DNA of 64,000 nt from Bradyrhizobium sp. CSA207 (GCF_029051685.1 NZ_JAACFT010000017.1:62001-126000); one strand, 5' to 3'; numbered from the stretch's first letter, positions 1-9,065 are shown. Program-made: numbers and translations. Notes: generated by a model not told the origin, from the letters alone.

Positions 1-633
1 GAGGCTGGCAAGGTCATGGGTCACCATGAACACGGTCAGCCCAAGGGTCTTCTGCAAGGTCTTGATCAGCACATCGAAGTCGCCGGCTGCGATCGGATCG
101 AGCCCTGAAGTCGGCTCGTCCAGGAACAGGATCGGCGGATCGAGCGCCAGCGCGCGCGCCAGCGCCACGCGCTTGGTCATGCCGCCGGACAATTCCGCCG
201 GATATTTGTCGCCGTCCTGCGCCCGCAGCCCGACCATCTCGAGCTTGGCGATCGCGACCTCGTCCATCAGTTCCTGCGACAGCACGAGGTTCTCGCGCAA
301 CGGAAACTGAACGTTCTGCCGGACCGTGAGCGAGGAGAACAACGCGCCCTGCTGGAACAGGATACCCCATTTCGCGGCCGCGCCTTGCGTCGTGCGGTCG
401 TGCGTGCCGCCGATCGGCTGTCCCATGACTTCGATGGTCCCGCTTTGACGCGGAATGAGGCCGATGATCGTGCGCATCAACACCGACTTGCCACCGCCGG
501 AGGCACCGACGAGACCGAGGATTTCGCCCCGGCGGACGTCAAGCGACAGATGGTCGAGCACGGTCTGGCGGCCGAAGCCGACCATCAGGTCGCGAACGCG
601 GATCGCGAACTCCTGCTGCGCTTCGGGCATCAT
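1..633 (-). CDS. mlaF: MlaF-like ABC transporter ATP-binding protein (3' end cut by window)
   Basis: ATPase of a phospholipid/toluene-tolerance (Mla/Ttg2-type) ABC transporter acting at the inner membrane. The 211 visible residues run off base 1. Walker A GASGGGKS is at about residues 43-50, signature LSGGM at about 148-152, Walker B ILFLDEPTSGLDP at about 168-180, and the switch histidine (MVTHD) lies at the window edge. The start is ATG at 633. A second ATG follows directly, and the first A is shared with the TGA stop of the upstream permease gene (TGATG), so the two are translationally coupled. The order permease then ATPase, with a STAS-permease fusion upstream, fits the alphaproteobacterial Mla arrangement. 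The MlaD-like MCE protein would be expected beyond the window edge (inference). Only the last part of the protein is unseen. Confidence 0.9.
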   Translation of the reverse strand, partial: MMPEAQQEFAIRVRDLMVGFGRQTVLDHLSLDVRRGEILGLVGASGGGKSVLMRTIIGLIPRQSGTIEVMGQPIGGTHDRTTQGAAAKWGILFQQGALFSSLTVRQNVQFPLRENLVLSQELMDEVAIAKLEMVGLRAQDGDKYPAELSGGMTKRVALARALALDPPILFLDEPTSGLDPIAAGDFDVLIKTLQKTLGLTVFMVTHDLASL

Positions 634-1775
634 CACATTCCGATCGAGGCAAAGAAGATCGCGAACAGGCCATCGAGCACGATCACCAGGAAGATCGACT
701 TCACCACCGAGGTCGTGGTCTGCCTGCCGAGCGACTCGGCGCTGCCTTTCACGCGCAATCCCTCGCTGCAGGCGACGATCCCGATCACCAGCGCCATGAA
801 CGGCGCCTTCAGGATGCCGACCTCGAAATGGGTGACGGAAATGGCCTCACGTAGCCGCGCGATGTAAATCGCCGGCCCCATATCGCCGTAGAACTGCGCG
901 ACCAGGCCGCCGCCATAGAGCGCGGCAATCGATCCGATAAAGGCAAGAATGGGCAGCGCTATGACCAGGGCTGCCACGCGCGGCAGGATCAGCACATCGA
1001 TCGGGTCGAGACCCATGGTCGAGAGCGCATCGATCTCCTCGCGCATCTTCATCGAGCCGAGCTCGGCCGTGTAGGCACTTCCCGAACGGCCGGCGACCAT
1101 GATGGCGACAATCAGCACGCCCAGCTCGCGCAGCACGAGGATGCCGACCATGTCGACAGTGTAGGATTCCGCCCCGAACCGGCGGAAATGGAAGAACCCC
1201 TGCTGGGCGATAATGGCGCCGATCAGGAACGTGATCAGAACGACGATCGGAATCGCCTGCCATCCGATCCGGTAAAGCTGATAGACGAGCGATGTCAGCC
1301 GCAACGAGCGTGGCTTGCGCAGCACGCCCACCACGGCCATGAACAATGCGCCGAGCATTTGAAGAAAGATCGTGATGTCTTCGCGAGCGCCGATAGTTGC
1401 CTTGCCGAGATCGCTCAGCCTGAGCAGAACCGGGTTGGGCGCGGAGGCCGGCGCCGGCGGGTGACGGTTGACCTGGCGCACCTCGTCCATCAAGCCGCTG
1501 AAATTATCAGCGACTCCGACGAATTCGGCCGATCTGCCGGATGACGTTGCCCCGCGCAACAATTTCTCCAGGAGCCAAGCGCCGAGCGTGTCGAGCTCGC
1601 TGACACCCGCCATATCGAGCGTCACGGCTTTCGATCGGGCCACATCCTTGCCGACCGATTGCGAAAGCGCTTCGAGCTTCGACACGTTGGCGGAAATCCA
1701 TGGCCCCTCGGGGCGCAATTCGAGGCCCTCACCGGACGGCGTCGCCAGCAACAGAGGTTCCGAGTTCACGTTCAT
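633..1775 (-). CDS. mlaE: MlaE-like permease with N-terminal STAS domain
   Basis: Membrane permease (380 aa) of an Mla-type lipid transporter. Residues ~20-115 form a STAS/MlaB-like domain (SKAVTLDMAGVSELDTLGAW). From ~140 onward there is a multi-pass MlaE permease core with the conserved cytoplasmic loop GSMKMREEIDALSTMGLDP. The open frame extends upstream to 2192, but that extension is antisense to a convincing plus-strand gene. I therefore place the start at ATG 1775, with GAGG 4 nt upstream and the sequence MNVNSEPLLL. Fusion of STAS and permease parts is common in alphaproteobacteria (family knowledge). It is coupled to the ATPase downstream. A FixK-like box lies 94 bp upstream. Confidence 0.92.
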   Translation of the reverse strand: MNVNSEPLLLATPSGEGLELRPEGPWISANVSKLEALSQSVGKDVARSKAVTLDMAGVSELDTLGAWLLEKLLRGATSSGRSAEFVGVADNFSGLMDEVRQVNRHPPAPASAPNPVLLRLSDLGKATIGAREDITIFLQMLGALFMAVVGVLRKPRSLRLTSLVYQLYRIGWQAIPIVVLITFLIGAIIAQQGFFHFRRFGAESYTVDMVGILVLRELGVLIVAIMVAGRSGSAYTAELGSMKMREEIDALSTMGLDPIDVLILPRVAALVIALPILAFIGSIAALYGGGLVAQFYGDMGPAIYIARLREAISVTHFEVGILKAPFMALVIGIVACSEGLRVKGSAESLGRQTTTSVVKSIFLVIVLDGLFAIFFASIGM

Positions 1776-1868
1776 ATCCTCAGGGGGCGATGGGCCCCCG
1801 ATAGATGGTGTTCTAGGCCGGCATAAGGCCGCTCGATTGACCTGCCTCAAACACGCCGCATCCGCCCC

Positions 1869-1882
1869 TTGACGCAAATCAA
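1869..1882. promoter_or_regulatory. FixK/FNR-like box
   Basis: TTGACGCAAATCAA has 4 of 5 half-site bases in dyad symmetry (TTGAC/ATCAA). Its centre is 57 nt upstream of the ATG at 1933 and about 100 nt upstream of the mlaE start. The consensus TTGAT-N4-ATCAA is the established FNR/FixK site. Binding here is inferred. Confidence 0.55.
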
Positions 1883-1932
1883 TGGCTGGCTGGCTCGCTC
1901 GCATAGGCTTTCGCCATTCAATGGAGACCGCA

Positions 1933-2208
1933 ATGTTCGATACCGGCAGAATGAGCGACGAACTGAAGGCGCTGAAGGTCGACGTCAGACGCCTGCTGAA
2001 CACCGCCGGCGAGGAGATGCTCGATGGATCGAAGGACCGCGCCGAGGCGCTCGCCGAGCAGATCAAGGCCGCGCTTGCCGAACTCGGCGAGACCGTCGGC
2101 GAGGAGCAGGAGCAGCTCCATGACCTCGTCACGGGGCGCCCGGTCGCCTCGCTTGCCTCCGCTTTCGCGCTCGGTGTTGTCGTAGGCTTCATGCTGAGGA
2201 GGCACTAA
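1933..2208 (+). CDS. Small DUF883/ElaB-like membrane-anchored protein
   Basis: 91-residue protein. The N-terminal two thirds are a charged, probably coiled-coil amphipathic stretch (MSDELKALKVDVRRLL, then DRAEALAEQIKAALAEL). It ends in a C-terminal transmembrane helix closed by basic residues (GVVVGFMLRRH). This is the layout of the YqjD/ElaB/DUF883 group, which associates with the inner membrane and in enterobacteria with ribosomes in stationary phase. I chose ATG 1933 because GGAG lies 6 nt before it. An in-frame ATG at 1921 and a longer frame from 1882 have weaker sites. The next gene begins right after the stop, so the two are cotranscribed. A FixK-like box sits about 50 nt upstream. Confidence 0.75.
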   Translation: MFDTGRMSDELKALKVDVRRLLNTAGEEMLDGSKDRAEALAEQIKAALAELGETVGEEQEQLHDLVTGRPVASLASAFALGVVVGFMLRRH

Positions 2209-2697
2209 GTGAACGCCGAGAATGTCGTCAGGCATCTGCGCGTGCTGTGGCGCACGGACAAGATCATCGCGGACATCAGGCTGCGCCACCTGCTAGTCGG
2301 GCTGGGCCTGCGCGCTTTCGCGGCGCTGATCGCCGCATTCGGACTTGTGATGCTGGAGCTATCGGCCTATTTCGCGCTGGTCCAGATCTGGAGTGCGATC
2401 GCGGCGGCCGCCGTTCTCGGTGCGATCAATTTCGCCATTGCGGCGATCCTGTTCGTTGTCGCCGGACGTCCCCCGTCGGGCCGCGACATCGAACTCGCCG
2501 ATGAAATTCACGGCGCGTCGGTCGAAGCCCTGCAACTTGAGGCCCGTGCGCTCCAGACCCAGATGACCGGCGCGATTCATCATCCGCTCAGCACGATCCT
2601 GCCAGTGCTGGTGCCGCTGATCGCGATCATCGTCAAGAGCCTGGGGAAGTCGGCCAAGAAGGCCGACGCGGCAACGACGGCTGAAGCGCGCTCGTAG
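2209..2697 (+). CDS. Holin-like (PF07332-type) membrane protein
   Basis: 162-residue integral membrane protein starting at GTG 2209, one base past the previous stop, with AGGAGG about 8 nt upstream. Two hydrophobic hairpin segments lie at about residues 30-55 and 60-85 (ALIAAFGLVMLELSAYFA, then AAVLGAINFAIAAILFVVAG). A further hydrophobic stretch near 125-143 is followed by a lysine-rich tail. The arrangement resembles the phage-holin-like family PF07332. It sits beside DUF883-like proteins in many proteobacteria and is not evidence of phage. Function is unknown. Its pairing with the preceding small protein suggests a membrane or envelope stress role (inference). Confidence 0.7.
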   Translation: MNAENVVRHLRVLWRTDKIIADIRLRHLLVGLGLRAFAALIAAFGLVMLELSAYFALVQIWSAIAAAAVLGAINFAIAAILFVVAGRPPSGRDIELADEIHGASVEALQLEARALQTQMTGAIHHPLSTILPVLVPLIAIIVKSLGKSAKKADAATTAEARS

Positions 2698-2707
2698 CCG
2701 GCGGCAC

Positions 2708-5401
2708 TCAGAGTTTCAGCCTGACGTCGCAAATGTCGGGTTCGGTCGGATCCGGCTTCACCTCGAAGCCGAGTTGCCGGCACATGGCGAGCATCACGAT
2801 ATTTTCCTTGAGCACGTCGCCCGATATGGTCTTCAGGCCTTCCGACCTCGCATAGTCGATGATCAACTGCATCAGCGCCCATCCGAGTCCCCTGCCCTTG
2901 AGGTCGGAGCGCAGCAGAATAGCGTATTCGCCGGTCTCGTAGATCGAGTCCGAATGGAGCCGGACCACGCCCACCATCTCGTTAGCTGCTTCGTCGAATG
3001 CGACGAAGGCCATCGCGCGTGCATAGTCGAGCTGGGTTAGGCGCGCGATAAATTCGTGAGTGAACTCCTTCATCGGTGCGAAGAAGCGCAGGCGGAGGTC
3101 GTGGGGCGTCACGTGACGCAGGAATTCGTGGATGGTGGGCTCGTCATCCGGGCGTAGGGGCCGCACGAAAATGCGCCGGCCTTCCTTGAGCTCCATGTGG
3201 CGCTCCCACTGCGACGGGTAGGCACGAACGGCGAAATTGGCGGGACCAGAGCCTACGAACTTCCGCTCCGGCGGCCCTACCGCGACCCGTGCATCGACTG
3301 CCGTCACGCCGGTTTCATCCGCCAGCAGCGGGTTGATGTCGAACTCCCGGATCTCGGGGATGTCGGCCGCCATCTGAGCGAGCTTGACCAGCACCATCGC
3401 GACGGCGTCCTGCTTGACCGCGGGCACGTCCCGGTAGGCAGGCAGCAGCCGCGAGACGCGCGTGCGGTCGATCAGGTCGCGGGCGAGCTGCAAATCGAGT
3501 GGCGGCAACGCCAGCGCCTTGTCGTTGATGATCTCCACCGCCGTCCCGCCCCGGCCGAACACGACGACGGTACCGAAGGTCGGATCGTCGGCGAGACCCA
3601 GGATCAACTCGCGTGCCTTCGCCTTGACGACCATCGCCTGCACGATGACGCCGCCAATACGAGCCTCCGGACGCAGCTTCTTCGCCCGCGCCAGAATGTC
3701 GGACGCAGCGGCGCGCACGGCAGCCGGCGTGGTCAGGTTGAGAACGACGCCGCCGACATCGGACTTGTGGACGATGTCGCGCGACATGATCTTCAGCACC
3801 ACTGTTGCGCCTTGCGCGAACATTTCGTTCGCATAAGCCACCGCCTGCTCGACATCGGTCGCGGCATAGGTCGGAACCATTGCGATGTCATAGGATTCCA
3901 GCAGGAGCTTGATCTCGACGGGTTCGAGCCATTCGCGGCCGTCGGCGATCGCAGTCGTAACAATCTGCCTGGCAGCCCGGGCATCAGGCACGAACGTGTC
4001 GGGCATCGCGGGAGGAACCTGGCTCAGCTCCTCGACGACCTCGCGGTGCCTCACGAGATACATGAAGCCGCGCACCGCGTCGTCTTCGGTCGGATAATTC
4101 GGGATGCCGGCGCCGGACAGCGTTTCGATGATGTTCTGGTCGGCTCCGATCCAGGAGGCGAGCACGGGCTTCATCCATCGGCGCTGCTGCTCGCGATATT
4201 TGCCGACGAGCTCCGTCACCGTGGTCGCGATATCGGCGGCCGAGGCGATCGCGGTCTGCACGTTGAGGACCAGGACGGCGTCATTGCCGGGATCGGCAAG
4301 CAACACTTCCAGCGCCGCCGCATAGCGCGATGCATCCGCATCGCCGACGATGTCGACAGGATTTGCGCCGGACCAGGTCGGCGGCAATACCGCATCGAGA
4401 TTTTGACGCACGTCCGCAGTAATGGATGCAGGAATACCGCCAAGCTCCACCAAACGGTCGATAGCCAAGACGCCGATGCCACCGCCGTTGGTCAGGATCG
4501 CAAGACGCTTCCCCGCCGGCGATTCGACGCGGCCGAGTGTTTCAGCGCAGTCGAACAGCTCGCGAAGATCGGACACCCGCAGGACACCGGCGCGGCGGAA
4601 CGCCGCGTCATAGACGGCATCTGCACCCGCGAGCGCGCCCGTGTGCGTGGCGGCCGCCTTCGCGCCCTGCGCCATGCGGCCGGACTTCACGACGACGACG
4701 GGCTTTACGCGAGCCGCCGCGCGCGCCGCCGACATGAACTTCCGCGCGTCCTTGATGGCCTCGATATAGAGCAGGATCGCACGGGTCTTATGATCCATTG
4801 CGAAATAGTCCAGCAGGTCGGCAATGTCGACGTCGATCTGGTCGCCAATCGACATGATGCCGGAAAAGCCGACGCCGCGCTGCGCAGCCCAATCCACCAT
4901 GCCGGCGGCAATCGCGCCCGATTGTGAGATCAGCGCCAGGTTTCCCGCCCCAGGCATATGCGCGGCGAAACTGGCGTTGAGGCTCACGCCCGGCATCATG
5001 ATGCCGAGGCAGTTCGGGCCAATCAGCCGCATGCCATATTTCCGCGCGGCAGTCATTGCGGCCTCGTGCAGAGATCCCGCTCCGTGACCGAGCCCGGCCG
5101 AGACAATCAGAGCTCCCGCCGAGCCGCTACGCCCGGCCTGATCAATGATGCCGGGAACCGCGGCAGCCGGCGCCGTAATGACAACGAGCTCGGGCACGAA
5201 CGGCAGCTTGTCCAGGCTGCTCACCGCTGCCACGCCGCAGATCTCGGAATGGCGTGCATTCACCAGGCCGAATGCTCCCTTGAATTCGGCGCTTCGAATG
5301 TTCTCTAGAACGGCGCGCCCTACTGACCCCTGACGAGGGCTCGCACCGACGAGCGCGACTGACCTAGGCGACAGCAGGTTTTTCAGGCGGTAGGTCGACA
5401 T
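2708..5401 (-). CDS. ADP-forming acyl-CoA ligase / GNAT acetyltransferase fusion (Pat/PatZ-type)
   Basis: 897-residue fusion. The N-terminal CoA-binding Rossmann domain (~1-130, VALVGASPRQGSVGRAVLEN) is followed by a succinyl-CoA-synthetase-like flavodoxin domain (~150-300). The latter carries the AATHTGALAG segment, whose histidine is the phospho-acceptor in NDP-forming ligases. An ATP-grasp domain follows (~480-700, EPVEIKLLLESYDIA). The C-terminal GNAT domain (~725-890) has motif A SDLKGRGLGWALM. Homologues such as Salmonella Pat and Rhodopseudomonas RpPat acetylate and inactivate AMP-forming acyl-CoA synthetases. The usual role is therefore control of acyl-CoA synthesis, possibly with residual ligase activity because the histidine is kept. 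It is monocistronic and next to a universal stress gene, in a probable low-oxygen block. Assignment to the family is firm; the substrates are not. Confidence 0.92.
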   Translation of the reverse strand: MSTYRLKNLLSPRSVALVGASPRQGSVGRAVLENIRSAEFKGAFGLVNARHSEICGVAAVSSLDKLPFVPELVVITAPAAAVPGIIDQAGRSGSAGALIVSAGLGHGAGSLHEAAMTAARKYGMRLIGPNCLGIMMPGVSLNASFAAHMPGAGNLALISQSGAIAAGMVDWAAQRGVGFSGIMSIGDQIDVDIADLLDYFAMDHKTRAILLYIEAIKDARKFMSAARAAARVKPVVVVKSGRMAQGAKAAATHTGALAGADAVYDAAFRRAGVLRVSDLRELFDCAETLGRVESPAGKRLAILTNGGGIGVLAIDRLVELGGIPASITADVRQNLDAVLPPTWSGANPVDIVGDADASRYAAALEVLLADPGNDAVLVLNVQTAIASAADIATTVTELVGKYREQQRRWMKPVLASWIGADQNIIETLSGAGIPNYPTEDDAVRGFMYLVRHREVVEELSQVPPAMPDTFVPDARAARQIVTTAIADGREWLEPVEIKLLLESYDIAMVPTYAATDVEQAVAYANEMFAQGATVVLKIMSRDIVHKSDVGGVVLNLTTPAAVRAAASDILARAKKLRPEARIGGVIVQAMVVKAKARELILGLADDPTFGTVVVFGRGGTAVEIINDKALALPPLDLQLARDLIDRTRVSRLLPAYRDVPAVKQDAVAMVLVKLAQMAADIPEIREFDINPLLADETGVTAVDARVAVGPPERKFVGSGPANFAVRAYPSQWERHMELKEGRRIFVRPLRPDDEPTIHEFLRHVTPHDLRLRFFAPMKEFTHEFIARLTQLDYARAMAFVAFDEAANEMVGVVRLHSDSIYETGEYAILLRSDLKGRGLGWALMQLIIDYARSEGLKTISGDVLKENIVMLAMCRQLGFEVKPDPTEPDICDVRLKL

Positions 5402-5470
5402 GATTGCAATCGTCCGATCGGCGGCGGGTCCGACAGTCGCGAAGCTGGCCCGGATATCGAGCTAACACAG

Positions 5471-6310
5471 TTAGTGCGACATCATAACCCAGCACGGTGG
5501 CTGGCCGATGACGGTCTTGGTCACGCCGCCCCAGACGATCTCGTTGAGGCGCGAATGGTGGTAGGCCCCCAGGATGATGGCGTCGATGGCGTGGGAATGA
5601 GCCCAGCTCCCGAGCACCTTGCCGGTCGAGCTGCCGCTGCCCTTCACCGTTTCGAAGGACGCGTGGACGCCGTGTTCCCTCAGATGATCGACGAGATTCG
5701 CTCCGGATTGCATGATCGCATCGGTCTTGTCGTCCGCCACCGTGATCACACGCACCGAGGCGGCCGCCTGGAGGATCGGCAACGCGTCGCCGACCGCGCG
5801 TGCCGCACGTGCGGAGTGATCCCAGGCGATCACGACGTTCTCAAATTCCGCCCGCAGATTGTCCACCTGCTGCTCCGGACAGAGCAGCAGCGGCCGGCCG
5901 GATTCGAACAGGAACGTTTCGACGATATTCTCTGTTTGGCTGTCGTGCGGCCTCACGGGGATAAGGATGAGATCGCTGAAGCACGCATACTCGGCCAAGG
6001 TCGATGCGATCTGGTCGGCCGGAACCTTGCCCGATCGGCTTTGGGCGCGAATGCCCGTGCGGGAGGCGGCATTGGTGAACGCATTCAGGAGCTGCTGCAT
6101 ATCGCTCACCTCGCGCACGCCTTCGAGCTCGGCAGAATCGCGACCGCCTGGAACCACTACCTTCGGCCGCACAAAAACATCTTCCTCCAGCGCCAGCGCG
6201 GTGATCCTGGCACCGAGGTCGGCGGCGACGGCCACGCATCTTTCGATCGCGGCAAGCGCCGGTCCGCGAGGCTGGCCGACAAGTGGCAGAAAGACGTCCT
6301 TGATGGGCAT
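5471..6310 (-). CDS. Universal stress protein, tandem USP domains
   Basis: 279 residues forming two UspA domains (about 1-145 and 150-279). The second ends with the nucleotide-loop-like pattern GAYHHSRLNEIVWGGVTKTVI, related to G-x2-G-x9-G(S/T) of ATP-binding USPs. The first domain is more degenerate, as in many tandem USPs. The protein is cytoplasmic. It starts at ATG 6310 and is transcribed away from the alcohol dehydrogenase gene. A FixK-like box (6358-6371) is centred 54 nt upstream, the distance expected for activation. Tandem USPs of this type are typically induced by oxygen limitation in rhizobia (family knowledge; regulation inferred here). Confidence 0.9.
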   Translation of the reverse strand: MPIKDVFLPLVGQPRGPALAAIERCVAVAADLGARITALALEEDVFVRPKVVVPGGRDSAELEGVREVSDMQQLLNAFTNAASRTGIRAQSRSGKVPADQIASTLAEYACFSDLILIPVRPHDSQTENIVETFLFESGRPLLLCPEQQVDNLRAEFENVVIAWDHSARAARAVGDALPILQAAASVRVITVADDKTDAIMQSGANLVDHLREHGVHASFETVKGSGSSTGKVLGSWAHSHAIDAIILGAYHHSRLNEIVWGGVTKTVIGQPPCWVMMSH

Positions 6311-6357
6311 CGAGATTCTCCTCGGCCGCCAAAATAGGCTGCCTTTCGTCGGGACGC

Positions 6358-6371
6358 TTGATCCTCGTCAA
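6358..6371. promoter_or_regulatory. FixK/FNR-like box upstream of the usp gene
   Basis: TTGATCCTCGTCAA, a dyad with TTGA/TCAA ends, is centred 54 nt before the USP start codon. Together with 6410-6423 it gives one box per divergent gene. Confidence 0.6.
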
Positions 6372-6409
6372 GCCGCCGGGGGAACCTTCCGGCCGGACAC
6401 AGGCGGGCA

Positions 6410-6423
6410 TTGATGAAAATCAA
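6410..6423. promoter_or_regulatory. Perfect FixK/FNR-like box upstream of the alcohol dehydrogenase
   Basis: TTGATGAAAATCAA is a perfect TTGAT-N4-ATCAA dyad centred 69 nt before the ATG at 6486. It matches the established FNR/FixK consensus exactly and is the best of the four boxes in this part of the window. Confidence 0.75.
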
Positions 6424-6485
6424 GGAGTGGCCGCACTGCCATTCTATTAGTAGTTCGATCGGAACGGTCGGCCCCGGAGAGACTG

Positions 6486-7469
6486 ATGCGTGCGATGGTG
6501 TTGGCTGGCCCGCGAGCGCGGCTCCGAATGGAGGAGCGCCCCGATCCCTTCCCCGGCGAAGGCCAGATCCGGGTGAGGGTCAGCGCTTGCGGCGTCTGCC
6601 GGACCGATCTTCACGTCGTCGACGCCGAACTGCCCGACATCCGCTATCCAATCGTACCAGGCCATGAAATCGTCGGCCGCATCGATCTCATCGGCCCAAA
6701 TGTCACAACGCATGCGCCGGGTGACCGGGTCGGCATTCCCTGGCTCGGGTTCACCTGCGGAGACTGCCGGTTTTGCCGGGAAGGCATGGAGAATCTCTGC
6801 GACAGGCCGCTCTTCACCGGCTACACGCGGGACGGTGGCTATGCCACGCACACGATCGCCGATGCCCACTACGCGTTCCCGCTCGGCGAATCCGAGGACG
6901 ACGTGGCCCTTGCCCCTCTGCTATGTGCAGGCCTGATCGGCTGGCGTTCGCTGGTCCTGGCCGGCCAGGCCGACAGGCTAGGCATCTACGGCTTCGGCGC
7001 CGCCGGCCATATCATCGCCCAGGTCGCGGCTTGGCAGGGGCGATCGGTCCACGCGTTCACACGACGCGGCGATACGGCCGCACAGGACCTCGCCCGCCGG
7101 CTCGGGGCAGTCTGGGCGGGCGCTTCGGACGACATGCCGGACAAGCCGCTCGACGCCGCCATTATCTACGCTCCCGCTGGCGAGCTCGTGCCGGCCGCGC
7201 TGCGCGCCGTGCGCAAGGGCGGCCGCGTGGTATGCGCCGGCATCCATATGAGCGACATCCCGAGCTTTCCGTACGATCTGCTCTGGCAGGAACGGCAGTT
7301 GCTCTCGGTCGCCAATCTCACCCGGCAGGACGGTCTCGATTTTTTCAGAATCGCCGCGCAAGCCGGCGTGCACACCGAGACGACCGCATTCCCGCTCGAC
7401 CAGGCTAATCAAGTCCTGGGCATGCTGCGGAACGGACAGATTCTCGGCGCAGCCGTGCTCAAACCCTGA
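6486..7469 (+). CDS. Zinc-dependent alcohol dehydrogenase
   Basis: 327-residue medium-chain dehydrogenase interconverting primary alcohols and aldehydes with NAD(P)(H). Catalytic-zinc residues are visible in SACGVCRTDLH, GHE and LLCAGLIGWR. The structural-zinc lobe is the four-cysteine run TCGDCRFCREGMENLC. The nucleotide-binding loop reads GIYGFGAAGHIIAQ (about residues 165-178). The length is slightly short but typical of the AdhA-like 'zinc-dependent alcohol dehydrogenase family'. The gene starts at ATG 6486, 69 nt from the centre of a perfect FixK box. The kinase-like gene follows after 25 nt, so they are likely cotranscribed. Induction under low oxygen for fermentative or redox balancing is an inference. 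Confidence 0.92.
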   Translation: MRAMVLAGPRARLRMEERPDPFPGEGQIRVRVSACGVCRTDLHVVDAELPDIRYPIVPGHEIVGRIDLIGPNVTTHAPGDRVGIPWLGFTCGDCRFCREGMENLCDRPLFTGYTRDGGYATHTIADAHYAFPLGESEDDVALAPLLCAGLIGWRSLVLAGQADRLGIYGFGAAGHIIAQVAAWQGRSVHAFTRRGDTAAQDLARRLGAVWAGASDDMPDKPLDAAIIYAPAGELVPAALRAVRKGGRVVCAGIHMSDIPSFPYDLLWQERQLLSVANLTRQDGLDFFRIAAQAGVHTETTAFPLDQANQVLGMLRNGQILGAAVLKP

Positions 7470-7494
7470 CCGCATCTCGGGACACCCAGCTTCG

Positions 7495-9054
7495 ATGGCA
7501 GACGAAACGGCTATCCAGGACCGCATCTTCACAGCGCTCTGCGCGCATCCCGGCGTGACAAGGATCGATACGCACGCGGCTTCAGTTTTTCTCGAGGGGA
7601 CCCGCGCGCTGAAGATCAAGCGGGCGGTCCGGTTTCCGTTCCTCGACTATTCGACCCTCGAGAAGCGCAAGGCGGCTTGCGAGGAAGAGATCCGGATCAA
7701 CAGGCCCCTGGCGCCGCAGATCTATCATCGCGTCGCGGCGATCACCGAGGAGCCGGACGGATCGATAAGGGTCGACGGACATGGCCGGCCGATCGAGTAT
7801 GCCGTCGACATGTCGCGCTTCGACGAAAACCGGACGCTGGATCATCTGGCCAAGGCTGGCCTGCTGGACGCGGACCTTGCCTCGGCCGTTGCGCGCGCGA
7901 TCGCGGCCTCCCATGCTGCGGCGCCCCGCGACGAGAAGACATGGGCTTCCGGCGAGACTTCGGATGAGACGTCGGGTGAGGCTTGGGCTTCCTCCATCCC
8001 GGCCCTGATCGATGGCAACACCAATGGCTTGCGGAAAGGCAAGCATTTGGCGACGGCGGAGATCGGACAGCTGGGCAAAGCCTCCCACGAGGCATTCAAA
8101 CGCGTCCGCGCTTTGCTCGATGAGCGCAGCCGTCGAGGCTTCGTGCGCCGCTGCCATGGCGACCTGCATCTTGCCAATATCGTGCTGATCGACCGGCAGC
8201 CCGTGCTGTTCGACGCCATCGAGTTCGATGCACGGATAGCAACGGTCGACGTGCTCTACGATCTTGCGTTCACGCTGATGGACTTGCTATGCCACGCCCA
8301 GCCGCTGGCGGCCAATGTCGTCCTGAACCAATATCTCGCTGGTACGCCCGTCGAAAATCTCGATGCGCTCAGCGCCCTGCCGCTGTTCATGTCCATTCGC
8401 GCAGCGATCCGCGCCCAGGTGGCACTGGCACGGCGAAAGCCGCAGTCCGACGATCCCGGCATCCTTGACGAGTCGCGGCGCTATTTTGACCTTGCCCGGG
8501 CGCTCATCCATCCGCCCTCCCCTCGCTTGATTGCCGTCGGCGGACTGTCAGGTACCGGAAAGACGGTTTTGGCTCGTGCGCTCGCGCCCGCCGTGACGCC
8601 GGCACCCGGGGCTGTCGTGCTGCGGAGCGACGTCGTCCGCAAGCAGATGTTCGGGGTCAAGGATACCGACCAGCTGCCAACATCGGCATATCAGCCCGAA
8701 GTGACGGAGCGCGTTTACGAGACATTGGCCCAACACGCCCGACGCGTTCTAGGCCAGGGCCATTCGGCGATCGTCGACGGCGTATTTGCCCGCGATTTCG
8801 AACGAGACGCGTTCTCAGCACTGGCCCGGGAATGTAACGCGCCTCTGAGCGGCCTATTTCTGGTTGCGGACCTGGCGACGCGGCAAGCACGAATCGGAAG
8901 CCGTCACGGGGACGCATCCGACGCCACGCAAGAGGTTGCCGCGCTGCAGGAGCACTATAATATCGGCCATGTTGGTTGGGCGACCATCGATGCATCCGGG
9001 ACACCAGAGCAGACGCTCTGGAGCTGCCGGGACGCGATCGCTGAGGGCAAATAA
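7495..9054 (+). CDS. APH-like kinase / P-loop ATPase fusion
   Basis: 519-residue two-domain protein. The N-terminal half is aminoglycoside-phosphotransferase-like, with the catalytic loop RRCHGDLHLANIVL at about residues 220-233 and a DFG-like FDAIEFD just after. The C-terminal half is a small P-loop kinase, with Walker A GGLSGTGKT at about residues 349-357, like gluconate/zeta-toxin-type kinases. The fusion is widespread in alphaproteobacteria as 'bifunctional aminoglycoside phosphotransferase/ATP-binding protein' and has no proven substrate. It is not evidence of antibiotic resistance. It lies between the alcohol dehydrogenase and a CHAD gene in the same orientation, with gaps of 25 and 11 nt, so it is part of one operon. 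Confidence 0.85.
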   Translation: MADETAIQDRIFTALCAHPGVTRIDTHAASVFLEGTRALKIKRAVRFPFLDYSTLEKRKAACEEEIRINRPLAPQIYHRVAAITEEPDGSIRVDGHGRPIEYAVDMSRFDENRTLDHLAKAGLLDADLASAVARAIAASHAAAPRDEKTWASGETSDETSGEAWASSIPALIDGNTNGLRKGKHLATAEIGQLGKASHEAFKRVRALLDERSRRGFVRRCHGDLHLANIVLIDRQPVLFDAIEFDARIATVDVLYDLAFTLMDLLCHAQPLAANVVLNQYLAGTPVENLDALSALPLFMSIRAAIRAQVALARRKPQSDDPGILDESRRYFDLARALIHPPSPRLIAVGGLSGTGKTVLARALAPAVTPAPGAVVLRSDVVRKQMFGVKDTDQLPTSAYQPEVTERVYETLAQHARRVLGQGHSAIVDGVFARDFERDAFSALARECNAPLSGLFLVADLATRQARIGSRHGDASDATQEVAALQEHYNIGHVGWATIDASGTPEQTLWSCRDAIAEGK

Positions 9055-9065
9055 GGCAATCTTGA

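Noticed and set aside
2209..2697. Prophage holin
   Set aside because: The PF07332-like family is common next to DUF883 genes in non-phage loci, and no other phage gene is near.
3197..4927. 576-codon plus-strand open frame
   Set aside because: Antisense to the convincing ligase/GNAT fusion gene. The translation is Arg/His/Asp-rich without any domain, typical of a high-GC codon-bias shadow.
7495..9054. Antibiotic (aminoglycoside) resistance gene
   Set aside because: The APH-like domain is part of a widespread chromosomal kinase/P-loop fusion of unknown substrate, located in a metabolic operon.
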